Assembly: GCF_019649055.1 (NCBI RefSeq)
Contig: NW_026570335.1
Location: forward strand, 496,001-560,000
DNA: 64,000 nt
Direction of reading: 5' to 3'
Source: Paramacrobiotus metropolitanus
Taxonomy: Eukaryota; Tardigrada; Eutardigrada; Parachela; Macrobiotidae
Positions 20,638-33,692 of this stretch are shown one piece after another. The position numbers were made by a program, and so were the translations under genes. The notes under the pieces are model-generated. The model saw only the letters and a program-made list of their open reading frames with translations, was not told where the DNA came from and did no database searches. Within the stretch, counting starts at the first letter, position 1, and each line of letters opens with the position of its first letter.

Positions 20638-21480
20638 GTGAGAGGAGATCGGACAACAGGTGCTACATATCTCCAACCACCGCGACCGACGGCAGAAGCA
20701 TACCGCCCACCGAACACGGGTCAGGTGCTAGGGGAACGAACGAATTCCCACCCAGATATGGGAAATTTACAACGTCAGAACGTGCCGTTTGAGTTTGGAC
20801 GAGCACAGACTCGGTCATACAACACGGCCGACCAGCGGCAGGACAGATATTACGAGGAACCACAGTCGACTCGTTATCCGGAGGATAACTCCGACCAACA
20901 AGGTCGGATGCCGCCATATTAACCTACAGAATGTCGAATTCCTGCCCCAGGAACACAACCGTACTTGTACGGAAAAGTCCACAAACAACCGAGAGCATTC
21001 TATCCGCCGCCGCCGAGACAGAATCGTGCGCCACAACCACAACAGAACCAATGTGGAGGTCAGCCGGAACAGCCTCGTTATGCAAACCAGGATCAGGCAC
21101 CGCATCCGCAACAGGACTAATATGATGGCCAACATAAACCGGCCTATCATCAAGCAGCATATCAAGACCAACAAGATCGGATGTCACACGCCAACCCAGC
21201 ACCCGCCCCGGTCGCACAACAGGCAGCGCCGGTAGTACAGCAGATTCCTCCAGAACAGGACAGGACATTACAGCTGGGTATTTTCATCAACTATGGTGAA
21301 ATCGTGATCCGGACCGGAACGCAAGAAATGCCCGATCTAACCGACCCAGCGCACCAACTAGGCGTTGGAACGTCGGAGGTCGGAACGCAGGATTTTCCCG
21401 GACCGGCCGACCTAGCGTCTTGACCTGGCACTGGAACCTCCGAGGTCGGAACGCAGGAATTGCCTGACCTACGCAGCGCA
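20638..21480 (+). pseudogene. Decayed Gag-like Gln/Pro/Arg-rich region of second Gypsy family
   Basis: Successive plus-strand ORFs give a Gln-, Pro-, Tyr- and Asn-rich sequence (TAEAYRPPNTGQVLGERTN, YPPPPRQNRAPQPQQNQCGG) interrupted by TAA codons near 20,920 and 21,118. No intact zinc knuckle was found. Composition and position before the RT support a Gag origin. The first 280 bases have an inverted copy at about 23,955-24,187. Confidence 0.5.
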
Positions 21481-22376
21481 AAAATGAAACAATGCGACTG
21501 CGCCGTCTGCACAAAGTGACGCAGGACGGACCGGCCACGGAAGTTGTACCGGATTGCCGTGAGAATAACTCAATCGAGCAGCCCAGACAAGGGCGAAGAC
21601 GCGGAGGATCGGGACGCCGATTCGCGCAAAGGGTCAGCAAAAACTACCCCTATGTATCATCCGCACGTACAACGGATAGATGCGCTGCAACAATGGCAGC
21701 CATCGATCGGACCGAAGAACCGGGAGGATTCGAGGAATGAGACTCATTCTCCTAGAAGTACAGGTACCTGCATACTCTCAGCCGGGAGAGGCGGACCTCT
21801 TCCAGCAACGACAGGAGCAGCCAGCAAGAACTGTCGCCGGCTCAAAAGTCCAAACGGTCGAAGAGCTAAACCTGGACAACAAATGGCCAGAAGTTCATCA
21901 TCTAAGGCTGGACCCATTCATCGACTCGAAGCCGTTAGACCGACAAATGGTCTTTAACAGCGAGCGAGTATCTCTCCCACCTTGGTCAACGTGTTCTACC
22001 AAGGTACGGACGGCCAAACCAATGGACCCGAGGAGACATCTAATTCTCCACCTTCCGGCGGAAAATCCGAACTATTCCGCCAATCAATCCAAAATCGAAA
22101 TGCGATCTCAGATAGACATGGCTTGGATAAACATCCATAATACGACTCATCAACCAAAGATATTGAAGAAAGGCGTAGGACTTGGCCACATGCAATACAG
22201 CGTTATCTGTGAACCATTTATTGACAACGAGCATGTTATTTGGGAACTCCGACTTGGAGTAGCCAAAACATGGCCGACCAAGTCAGAGCCAAGACCATCG
22301 CCGAAATTCAAGATTTTCTAGGCAACTGGAGTTCGATCTCAACGGAAGGTCAAACTCCTAACCTCAAGCCATAGCA

Positions 22377-23560
22377 ATGGTAGAAGCCGTCGCTGACGCA
22401 AAAGTATCCACCGGACAGAAACTAATGTACTTGGGTGGATCCTACCCCAAACGAGACGGAGTCGAGATGATGAACGGTGTATCCATGCATAACGGGAATA
22501 GATTCACCGTCATGGTGGCGAATCACGCTCACCGAAAGATCACCATACGCAAAGGTGCACCAATGGGTCGAGTCAGACCGTTCAGCATGATGACGGATGA
22601 CCAGAAAATGGCAGAAGAACGGATGAACACGACTAAAGTAGAGGAGTAAGACGCGGAATCCCAAGAGGAGCGACGGAGAATCATCGACTCCATAAACTTC
22701 GGTAAAAATTTAACCGACGCGCAACTGGCCAGACTTAGGGCAGTTGCATGGGATTACCGGACGGTATTTCCGACTTCGAAGAAGCTTCACGGAGACGTCA
22801 AAGGGGTAACACATACCATTGACGTCCAAGGCGCACCGCCGATTAAGATGAACCCCACCAAGACAAGCTGGGAAGGACGGGAATTCATCCAAAAACACGT
22901 GCAGTAGATGCTCGACCAAGGAGTCATCGAACCGTCATTGGCTGCATGGAGCTTCCCCGTCGCCTACGCCGCGAAACGGAACGGAGACGGCACGGTAGAA
23001 ACACGCATCTGCATCAACTACATAGAGTTGAATCCCGTCACGTAGAAGAATAACTAGCCATTATCGAACCCGGACGAGCTACTGGACCGATGCCCCGGAA
23101 TGGAGTATCACGGCAAGGTAGCCAGTCAGTCCGCCTTTTGGCAAATTCGTGTGACGAAAGTTCCAAGGATTACACTACCTCGTAACACCGGAAGGAATGT
23201 TGCGATTCAACCGTATGCTATTTGGAGTCTGCAACGGACCAGATACTTTCTGGATGCATATGGATAAGATAACAGTATCAGCCTGAAAGTAAGGTGTGTT
23301 CGCCTACATTGACGATATCATCTTCTTCGGCAAAACTTTCGAAGACTCCATCGAAGCTTTCCGAGCGAGTCTCGAATGCCCCAGAGATGGTGGATTTCCG
23401 GTCAAAACCTCGAAATGCGAGGCCGGAACGGAATGACTGCTGTTCCTCGAACACGTCCTTAGTAAGAACAGAGTCGAGGCCGACGACGAGAAAGTGGCCA
23501 GTATAGCAGAACAAAGCTGCCCGAGCTGGAACGCCAACTAACGTCGTTCCTCGGATTGGC
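22377..23560 (+). pseudogene. Decayed Gypsy reverse transcriptase, second family
   Basis: The 90-residue ORF at 22,377-22,649 (FTVMVANHAHRKITIRKGAP) matches the pre-RT region of the left-edge element (FDLVIANHSIKRQVVKKGQF). From 22,800 the sequence reads GVTHTIDVQGAPPIKMNP, then SWEGREFIQKHV, AAWSFPVAYAAKRNGDGT and SFLGLANCYRKFIRGYA, all Ty3/Gypsy RT blocks. In-frame TAGs (for example near 22,907, 23,043 and 23,055) and frameshifts are frequent, so this is an old copy. Plus strand, opposite to the left-edge element. Confidence 0.85.
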
Positions 23561-23954
23561 CAACTGCTACCGTAAGTTCATCCGTGGATACGCTAAAAAA
23601 ATTTCGAAAATTTAACGAGCTCCTTTGGAAGGATAAAAATATCAAGCTCGATTGGGCGGACGGTCACACGGCCGAGTTCAACGACATTAAAATGGAGCTA
23701 ACAGAAGGAGTCGACCAAACCAAAGCCGATTCCACAATGAAAGCGCCGAATTCTAACCCGGCTAAACGCCATGAGTCGTCCGACGATCTTGACATTTCCG
23801 ACGCCGGTCCGCAAAGGACGGGGTACAAGGAGAAAGTCCGATAAGAATAACGACCAGAAAGCGGCTGAGCGCAGATTCCAAGAAGTGATGAAGCGAGCCG
23901 GCACACAGCCAACTGAGACTCGAGCAGAACGACCACAGTCGTCTAAACCGCCGA

Positions 23955-24187
23955 CGTAGACTGTGGTTCCTCGTAGTATCCGTCATGCCGCTGGTCGGCC
24001 GTGTTGTATGGCCGAGTCCGTGCTCATCCCAAGTCAATTGGCACGTTCTGACGTTGTAAATTTCCCATGTCTGGGTGGGAATTCTCCGTTCTCCTAGCAA
24101 CCGACCTGTGTTCTGTGGGCGGTATGCTTCTGCCGTCTGTTGCGGTGGTTGGCGATATGTGGCATCTGTTGTTCGATCTCCTCTCAC
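23955..24187 (-). repeat. Inverted copy of the Gag-like segment at 20,638-20,920
   Basis: On the minus strand this reads TTDATYRQPPQQTAEAYRPQ then NTGRLLGERR. The plus strand at 20,638 reads TTGATYLQPPRPTAEAYRPP then NTGQVLGERT. The two copies lie 3 kb apart in opposite orientation around the decayed RT, indicating two elements inserted head to head or a local inversion. Confidence 0.75.
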
Positions 24188-27100
24188 TACATTACTCCTA
24201 CATTGGAAGGCGAACGAAACCGGCGGAGGCTGGAGACAGTCGGCTTGGTACGAAAATACTACGACATGGGATATTGGGCAGGGAAGGTTTTGCGCACGTA
24301 CACCAGCACAAAGCGGATGTACTACGAGTTTTCACCAGCCAAGAAAGACCCGGCCCCTTAAACATATGAAGGATGAAAGCATGCCATCAGAGCACGCATG
24401 GTAAAGTCTTGGCATCCAAAGGATGGACCCGTGGAGAAATACTTCACCAACTTACAGCACGGTTTGAGTTTGAATGTAAGGCTGAAGAACCTCAGTTAAC
24501 TGACCCGAAATGCGAAGCCAAACCGGACCCGAACGAGCGGGGACGAAATAAATACCAACTGGACGACCCGGAACATGTCCTAACGGCATGATTCTTCCAA
24601 CCAAACATTCGCCTCGAACGCCGATAGGATCGAAAGCTGTCAGCGGTTTGTGGCTTGCAATCCACCAACTCACCGATATGGACGTTTACCGAAGGAACGA
24701 CCGACCTTGAAGCAACAGACCGAGTCGACCGGCTGTCTCCAAATTAATCGGCCGGAATCAACTGAAGCACATACACGAGAATGAGGAGGCGCAGAACGCG
24801 TCGGAGGAGTTGCAGATTAGACTACCTCCATTGACACCACATAGGCGTCGTCGACCAACAGAAGTTGCTTTGCAATCGAGAAACGGTTCGCTTAAACTTC
24901 GTTTTAACAGACCCGTACGGAAGCTTACACGGTGGACTGCCAACAGTGCAACAACAATGCGACACGGGACAACAACAGATTGCCCTGCGCACGATTATCG
25001 TTTACTTTACCAATGAATGGACTGACAACACTGGACAAAAGCCAAGGGCTCAGGCAGCGGCACTTTACATAAATGTTGTCGCTGGAAATCTGAGTGCGTA
25101 TCGGTACTTGGCCGGTACAGAAAACCTTGTTGAGCAGCTGGAAGCACACGAACAGGACAATCTGGGTATAATTCAGCGTCAACAAAGTACCGACCGCAGA
25201 TGGGACGGAACTCGACCACCAGTCTTGACAGATAGACTAGGACGGGTGGGGATACCGTCAAACGCAGTATCTAAAACGGGAATTAGCGGAACATAAGCAA
25301 ATTAAGGAGATCGATGAAAAGACGGCCACAATGCAAGTTCACCCTCCGCCGACCCCTCACGAACCGGAGATAAAGATTCGGCTACCAGCGCCTACACAGG
25401 GTCGCTCGGATACCAAACAGCTGATTCACAACATACGTGAAGTTTTCGTCGGAGACCCCCCACTGACCTGTGAAAGACACATCATGACGATGAACATGTC
25501 GACAGAACTCGACAGTTAGTTACCCTCACCCCGGCGACCGAGGAACAGTTGGCGGCGATCCCATGAAGGGCTGCGCCAGTAGTTACACGAGCACGACCGA
25601 CTGTTCCCCAGCAAATTCCTAAACCAGAAACTTCGGCTCAACCGGTAGCCCCATTGCCGACTCAACAGCTGTAGCGTCGACCAGCTACGAACCTTGCCGG
25701 ACACGATCTCCGACACAGACTTTGCCAAGACCTTCGACACAAAATCAAAGGGCAACGAGCCATTATCCGAGAGGTTGACAAAAAACCGACCAGACCTGAT
25801 TGCTGGTCGACTCGACTAATAAACCGAAGCGGAACTCTACTCCACCTGAACAGCAGCCGGAAGCCCATTAGGCGGAACAAGCGGCTAAAGTTTAGGTCAA
25901 ACCGGCAGCTCAACCAGAGCAGATGGATGTTGACGTAGCCAACCAGATAACACAACCACCACAAGCGGAAGTGCCGGCCGGAGAAGATCCTCGCTACGAC
26001 CACGCCCGACCACAGGGAATCGAGGTCGCCATGCAACATCCAAATGAACGAACGAACTTCTTTATGAATACTATACGATATGAGGAACGTCATCGCCCAC
26101 AAGTTTGGCGGATGGTAGAGAATCTATGGGAAAAATGACTATGCCAGTTGTACCGACTACACAAGACGGCCGGATTATATGGTCGGACCTGGAAACGTGT
26201 GGTCAGGCCATGGGTATTTCTGTTTTTTCACCGTGCCGGTAAGTCCTCCCAGGAATCCCCCAGATAGAATTCCCAGAAGGCCAAACTTCCAGTTCCCCAG
26301 TACAATTGAAGCCAACAGAAGCGCCAGACCGCCGTTACATGGTGCAGACCGTTTGTTACAGGTAACATGGAGCAGACCGCGTCCAACGATCACGATCAGC
26401 TACGAAGATTACTTCGGCCAACCGACTCCGGAGTATAGACTGAGAGGATTACGCTAACATGGTGCGAAATACATCGCTGCGTAGGTTTCGCACCATGTTT
26501 GCCAAGCACCCGTGGCCAACTTTGGAACCGGGTAGCCGAGCAGCCTTCACCATTGTACACAGCGAATATACCTCGGCCGAGCTGCCCAAAGTGCAGCACG
26601 ACCAACCTGATCATCAGTAATCAGGTCGACCACAGAGGCCGACCTTGTTCTTTGCCTATAACTCAAAGACATTTGCGGACGCAACAGGTCGCACGAACCG
26701 AGATGCACAACCCTGATCTGTCGCTACGTCAACCGACCACAAAGGCCGGTTGTGTAAGCCAGCCACAAACGTCGAAATCGACTAAATTCGGAACGAATCG
26801 CCCGTAAGGCGGCGCGCCAGTGGTTCGGTGAGGGACACTCACCGATACACTGGCGGGCCACTCCGGCAAAGAAATTCCGGAGGAAGGCCATAAGGAAGCG
26901 GAATGCGGAATTACGACTTGCTACCCTAGTCGACCACACAGGTCGACTATGTACATGGTAGCCGACTCGGAAGACGACTTGACGGAAGCATACGGAAAGA
27001 GCTGCAGACTGCAGTCCCGATACTACGATAAGACAGTCGAGCCGGATTCTCGTTTGAACCAGATCTACAGGAACGCAACTAGGAAGCTGTACCCGGAGTC

Positions 27101-28500
27101 CGACCGAAGTCTCCCCCGGAGGATATCGGGTACACGAGGCGATTCACCGGTGACCACGACTACGCGCGCCTCCCGCCACGAACGCGCCGCCTTTCCCTGA
27201 AGAGGAACAACGACGGTTTAGCTGGCTACCGGTGTACCAACGACTCCGCTGCCGACGTGCTTCCCCATGTCTCCAATGGAAGATCCTAGGCACACCGCGC
27301 AAATGGACACGGCCTGCACCCCCAACAGAAGCGGATAGGCGTCTCAGGTTCGCGACAAAGAAGACAAAGAAATCGAATTTGATCACCTCAGGACTTTGCA
27401 TGTACATGCGGATGGAATTTCAACCAAAGAGCTTGTCTTGTAGGCTAAGACCACAAAGGCCCTTAACGCCGCAAGCGTGAAAATTGCATGTTACTCGGAC
27501 AAACGGAATAACGGGCCAACAGTAGCCCGGATCCCACCCAGAGATCATGTCAGGAAGAAGTCGACCAGACGGTTGCCGACTAGCCCTACATGGGCGTAAC
27601 GACATAACTCGCCTTGGTCGACCATGGAGATAGACTATGACCAACTACTAGTCTTACGGATCATACGAACAAACGGAGGTCGGAAATGCGCGACAAGTCG
27701 GCGAAGTAATCAGTAGTCGAACGTCGACCTCCTTGTGGAAAATTTCAGCTTATGGACGTATGAAAACACACTTCACCCGACCATTGGAAGTCGGCCATAG
27801 CCGACCTTGGAACATCAACACGTATGACCGACTACAGGTCGGATATGTTGACCGACCAACATACGGTCAGCTAACATGCTTAGTATAACGGAAGAAGGCG
27901 GATACCAATCTTGTGATGGATGAACTGGACCCGAAGGAACCTGTTTAGCCCTACATGGGAATGATATTGCAGGTTAACGCTGGTCGACAAACGACGGATA
28001 GAATAACCGACCTCGAGTCGGATATCTTTATGACCGACCTCGAATCGGATGGCACTGCGACCGACGACAGGTCGGATAACAGCCGAATGCATCGGATGGA
28101 AGGCGACTGACCAACTCCATCAAAGAGACACACGTTTTCCGACCGGACCTTCGAGCCATTTCGCATCGGATAACCCCAAAACCAGGCTCACGGTAGCAGA
28201 TTGAACGGTTTTTACCGATCACTTTCGAACGGAACCACTGTACATGACAGGTCGCATGACTTGGGTACAGTTTTTTCCGACTTGAACTTTTGGGATTCGG
28301 AACTTAGCCGGATTTCCCTGCCGCCTGTTGACTTTCCGATAGGTCGACCTTGGTCAACCAACCTCGGTTCAATTTTTCCTATTCAGAAAGGATGTCTCGG
28401 CATTTTCAACCGCAACAGTGCCTCTTCATCCCTCACGGACGGATACGAGTCCAAAGTAAGTGTTTAACCGTGCTTATCCGACATCTGTGAATTTAACCGG
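24188..28500. other. Degenerate retroelement sequence with CCGACC/GGTCGG palindromes
   Basis: No intact gene. Plus-strand fragments such as VYFTNEWTDNTGQKPRAQAA (about 25,005) may come from the 3' part of the Gypsy family but match nothing I recognise. CCGACC and GGTCGG recur very often, for example six times or more in 27,780-28,120, many as short inverted pairs. The composition resembles that of 19.5-19.9 kb, which suggests leader or LTR-like sequence of the second Gypsy family. Confidence 0.5.
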
Positions 28501-28825
28501 TAACGGCGGGTAACTCGGGAACCGGCGCCCCGGACCCAGCTTACCGGATTTGATTGGACAGGAGACCACGTGGCGACTCAAGCACCCCGTGGACGTCATC
28601 CTAGCCGGAAAAGAACCGCCGGAAAGATTTTTGCATTTTTTTAGCATTTTTCCTAACAATCGGAACTGTGTTTTTCTAGTTCGATCTCTTTAACAGATCT
28701 GTTCTTGTAAACCCTTTTGCTCACCGGAATTATGTTTAAACTGTACTTCATACTTTTCTTTCGCGCTGCATACACTTTTATTACATTTTCTTTTTCACAT
28801 TGTTCTCCGATGCCAACAGAAGCAA

Positions 28826-29242
28826 GGCAGCCAACAGATGAATCACCGGTCCAACGAAACGCCCGAGGGACTTTCGGATTTCCCGGCCGTGAGTAGCTTG
28901 CCTCTCACTGGTTCGGAAGTGAAGTATGAGACGGTCAATCAGATACCGGACTCACGCTGCCTGAGGATGCGTACCGGCGACCCCTCATGGGCCCAACCAG
29001 AGAGTTGTGCTGTTAATCTGTTAATTTTATTTCACGCAGTTGCGCATTTGATTGCGCGGCAGCCCACAGATGAATCACCGGTCCAAACGAAACGCCGAGG
29101 GACTTCCGGATTTCCCGGCTGTGAGTAGCTTGCCTCTCACTGGTTCGGAAGTGAAGTATGAGACGGTCAATCAGACACCGGTCTCACGCTGCCTGAGGAT
29201 GCGTACCGGCGACCCCACATGGGTCCAACCAGAGAGTTGTGC
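28826..29242. repeat. Two direct repeats of 185 bp, period 232 bp
   Basis: 28,826-29,010 and 29,058-29,242 are near-identical, from GGCAGCC(A/C)ACAGATGAATC to CCAACCAGAGAGTTGTGC, separated by 47 bases. Differences are a few substitutions and one 1-base indel pair. The unit has no clear coding capacity. It could be the tail of an element or a short satellite. Confidence 0.85.
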
Positions 29243-29366
29243 GATATTGGTGCGGTATCGAGTCGGAGCATCCTTCGCAGGGGCTCGGATTCCCGCCCAG
29301 AGGCATGTCAGGCATATGAGCCTGCGCGTGGTGCTCCGCCCACACAGGGCGTACTTTCACTCACTT

Positions 29367-29586
29367 GGGGGGCATCCATAAATTACGTACGCAGAAAACC
29401 ACGATTTTTTCACCCCTCACTCCCCCTTCGTAGCGGTCCGTCACATTTGCTTGACCCCTGGTTCGTTCAATCGTAATATATGGAGCTGACCACCTCCCCT
29501 GGGTTCGTCGAGGCCGTCACAGCTTGTCACGCTTTTTGGACCCCTCCCTTCCTGGTTCGCTGCGTACGTAATTTATGGATCCCCCC
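29367..29586. mobile_element. MITE, about 220 bp, TIR GGGGGG(C)ATCCATAAATTACG
   Basis: The left end GGGGGGCATCCATAAATTAC continuing GTACGCAG is mirrored at 29,560-29,586 by CTGCGTACGTAATTTATGGA and TCCCCCC, giving a terminal inverted repeat of about 27 bp with one indel. The interior is C-rich at both sides and non-coding. Ends of this kind are common in invertebrate non-autonomous DNA elements. The target duplication is not clear. Confidence 0.8.
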
Positions 29587-30190
29587 TTGCATGCTGCATC
29601 GCCTCTCTCTCTGTACGTACGTGTGCCTGCTGCACTGAACACATCCGATGAAGCTGATATACGCAGCGCATACACTGAGCGGCACTGCTCTCTCGTCCCT
29701 CTCTCGCAGCACCAATCAGCGTTCATACGCTCGCGTTGGATCAAGTCCAGTCTGCGCATCACACACAGCTGATATGTCTGGACCGCATCACGCACGTGCA
29801 TGCCGCCAGCATCCTTTCACATCTAGACAGACGCTCAAGAACCCTTTAGCAACCACTTGCTAGATTCTTGCCAGACATTAGCTTTGTTTTTCCTAACTGG
29901 TATTACGCAGCACTGTATTCCCTTTATTTGTCAATAAAGTTCACTGGCGAGTCCTCAGCTGTCATCTGTTACAATAAGAATTTACATATATATGTATCTG
30001 TCATTATTATGGAAGCACGTGCAGCCTACAAAGCTGTGAAAAATCACATTAGTCGCCATTACTATTGTAGCTGCACAGCCCAGCGTGATAATTGTAATAT
30101 CAGTATTATGAGCATGCTCTAAGGCAGCTACGTTAGATCATACACTGGAAGATCAATATGTGTTTTTATTGGGCAAAAGCCATCAAAATA
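29587..30190. other. Spacer without recognised gene
   Basis: Short ORFs only, no known domain. It ends where the 3' end of the R2-like retrotransposon begins. Confidence 0.4.
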
Positions 30191-33093
30191 TTAAAAAGTG
30201 CATACGCAGAATACTACGCAAAATGATTCACATTTAAACATTAAAAAACAACCAAAATCGTTAGCGCTGGCAGTCGTTTTAGAACGCATACCCAAAGTGC
30301 CCAAAACAGCAGCGGCATTTCCTTTTACAACAGCTAGGCTAAATCTCTGCTTTAAAAATGCGGTAGAGCGTGGCTCCCCTGTCGCGTCGCGAATCCTTCT
30401 GCCAACGAAACGAATAAGCTCCGAAAAAGCCGGACCAAAAGTTCCAAAGGTCTCGACCGCCGGGGGATAAAGAAGATACCCCATTCTTTCCACAAGAAGT
30501 ATTTACGACGTTTACTGTCTTCGGCCAAGAGAGCAACACTGCCGGATGCATTCGCGCTTGCCCGCACATGCGATAAGGCTACTGTGTCCCAACATGTAGC
30601 GTCCCAAACGAGCGCTTTGCCGTCACGTACAGGAACGAGAGTCATGCCGTCTGGTCGTGTACTGTTTATACCGGACAGTCCCAGTGGCTCGCTTTGGCAT
30701 AGATACCCAGCTTGTTCCAAAGCGCGCTTTGTTATATCGTTGAGTTCCACATGTCTAGACCATCTTCCTCGGCTGCTGGAACAGGATAGGCCGTGGTGAC
30801 CATTTGTTTCCACATGGCTTCCGCAGTTCACACAGTCGTGTTCTTCAACAACAGGAAGTCCAAACCGAAGTGCGATGCCAATACGCACTTCTTCATCCCG
30901 CAAGAACGTGCGCAAATTAGGTGCAGGCAAAGCATTTAGCCATGCGCCCGAATCACGGTGTAGCGCAGCTAAAAGTACGGCTCTGTTTGCTTTGTTGGTG
31001 GTCGTCCGCTTCATTGACAGCACTGCTTGGTCAATCAACGGTCGATCCCATGCGGATTGGAACTTTCTCTGATCCATAGCGGGAGGTCCACAGTTTGTCT
31101 CTTCTGACCATCGCAGCACAAGTGGATCAAGTAGTGTCGCCGCAGCAGGGTGGTAGATCATGGAGACTAAGGAAGTAACCGAATACGCCGATGCCAGAAA
31201 GGCAGGAAAAACTAGCAATATCGTACTCCGTAGCCCCATACCCTCATCCCTGATAGGAAACGACATCTGGCTCCACTGTGCATCGTTCAAGCGGACGTTA
31301 AGGATGGACTGCAAACCGGCACGGACAATGTCGTCCAAGGATGTGGTCAGCGCCACGTGCTCATAGCATCTGCTTGTGCGGAATCCGTAGAGCAGTTTCG
31401 GTATCAGTAAACAATTTCGCAGGAGGTACAAGCTGTAATGTGCTGGTATCAGTTTGAGTCGCGATATGAAATACTCCAGCTGCTAGGATTTACTGCGTAG
31501 GAAAGTCTCGCACGCCGCTGTCGTTAAAGGAGCCCCAAGGAGAGTGAATTCTTCTTCCTTGGAAACGGCCATTTCGGGAAATGCATTGAGCATTATTTGT
31601 ACTGCATGTAAACGATCTGCAGTGAGTTTTCCCACGCTGTAAACTTCGCATTTGCTGAGATTGAGCTCCAGTCCCATTCTGAAACCCCGTGCAATGATAA
31701 GTCGTATTGCTGCTATAACTTTTTCCGCGAAACCAGCTAGGGTGACATCATCCAGGTAGCCAACTGCTATATCACATTCCAAGTCTTCAAAGAGTGGTAG
31801 TGTTGCAAGGCCATAACCAAACGGACCAGCGGGATCGCCTTGTTGCACGCCAGTTTCTGAAGACAGCAGGGACGTACCGCAAGCCAGGTGTGACGGATGC
31901 CGATAGGACTGCCAGAAGTACCGAAAGTACGCAGGGAATTTGTCACGTACAGCAGACAATAAAACGTCCCGGCGCAAAGTATTGAAGGCATTTCTGAAAT
32001 CGAGGTTTACAATAACGCGCGCGTCCTCATGTGTCGTTTCCACGTAGCTCCGAACAGCATGCGCGGCCGCTTCAGCGCCCTCTCTTACGCCGACGCCGAG
32101 TTGCACGGGAGAAAACATTGCGGCTGCTTCTTCAGCGCACCTGCTGCTAACAATCTTGGAAACCAATCGCCGTATCGTGTCCCCTACGGCGATTGGTCTC
32201 ACTCCTCCATCTTTTTTTCCCAGTGGAATTAAATTGGCGCCGAAAAAATACGGCCTAATATCTTCAGGTATATCCGTCCTGAGAATCATATTCGTCAGAT
32301 CAGTGAGTGCGAGGCATAGATCGCTTTGTTGATCGTCCTTGCGATTTAGGAGGTCCTTCAAATGTTGAAGGCGAAGGCCAAAAACTCCTGCTGCTGAGCC
32401 AGTGGGAAAACTAAAACCAGCAGTTATTACCTCGGCAGGAGAAACTAATGGTAGTAAGGAGTCATCAGGTGCTGGAGGGAATTGGCAGTCGTTGGGTGCT
32501 GGCGGGTGCTTATCCCGTAGTACTTCAATCGTTTCAGCATTGATCTCGGCCAGTTTTTCATCTTCCAGCAGTATTCTAATAGCTCCTTTTATATTAGCAT
32601 CTTGGAACATGGAGTTTACTAAAGCACGTAGGCTATCTTGTGCGGAAGTATTACTCCTGGCTTGCTCGCGACGGGGCAGAGTATGGCGGTTTGCAAGGGA
32701 CAGATCTGCCAGGTTGTTTCTAATTACGGAGGTGAGAGATTCCCTGCGAAGGGTTTTGGTAGGTGGGAGCGATAAAGCGGTCGGTGCAAACAACAACAGT
32801 GCGGTCCAGGTAGCAGATGAATTCTTGCGCACGCAGTTCCTGATCAGATCAGTCAGCACTTGAGCACACTGGCGACGCACCGCTTTAGGCACTCGTTTTT
32901 GAATGTGGTATCGGTCTCCTTCCAAGAAGGAACGTAAGGGGTGCTTCTGAGTCCCTCCGGGCGGAGGTAATGGAGGCTGGGCAGAGGAGGAACCCGTAGC
33001 GTGCTTGCGCGAACAGGCCTTCGTGTGGGCAGCGAATCCAGCTCCCTGTGTGAAACACTTTTTGCAGTGCGGGCAAGGCTGATCGCGAGCCAT
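30191..33093 (-). pseudogene. R2-like non-LTR retrotransposon ORF, one stop and one frameshift
   Basis: Minus-strand ORF of about 960 codons. A C2HC zinc finger (CPHC...H-x3-C) is at residues 7-27, the RT domain centres on YLDDVTLAG near residue 442, then a CCHC motif (CVNCGSHVETNGHHGLSC, C-x2-C-x8-H-x4-C) and a restriction-like endonuclease with RPDG...VWDATC. This order (finger, RT, CCHC, RLE) is that of the R2/R4/HERO-type non-LTR lineage, which cuts its target with a PD-(D/E)XK nuclease. Breaks: one TAG at 31,483-31,485, with the frame continuing beyond it, and loss of one C in a C-run near 30,470 that shifts the last 90 codons. So few breaks suggest a recent insertion. No poly(A) tail or target duplication was defined. 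Confidence 0.85.
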
Positions 33094-33692
33094 AGTTACA
33101 GTAAGAATGAAAAAAGACCAACCTAATGCGTCATCATGGAGGCAGGATGCCCAGGAAAATCAGGCCGCCGCGAGCAGCTTCCCATTCCGTGGCACTTTCC
33201 CCTTCCGTGGTACGGTACCACGGTTAGATTCTCCGAAGCCACCCTTGCAGTCGACAGGAAAACACACTATCGACGCGCCGGGAAATTTAGCGCAAAAATA
33301 TCCATCCAAATCCCATCCAAAGCGAAAATCCAGATGAAAAAACGAAAATAAGTCGTTCTTGTCGCAATAACTCTTTAAATTTTAACCACAAAATTAATGC
33401 AAAGTAAAATACCAGTGTGAGACGTATTTGTATAAAGTTTCATTTGGATGATCAATTAACGGAATCAAACACAGTTTCAAAAGCGGAATACTAAGCTGGA
33501 AAGCGCGTGTAAGTTACGCAACGAAGATAGGCAGGCAGCAGTTTACTGGTCGGTTCTGATTTGCCTGTGACGTGAACAGAAGTGCGTTTCTTGGTTCGGA
33601 TATTTATATTTGTGTCTCATAATTAATTATCATGCTACTATTATTGATTTTCTTATTTATAATAATTGATGCACTAACACTAGACAAATCTC

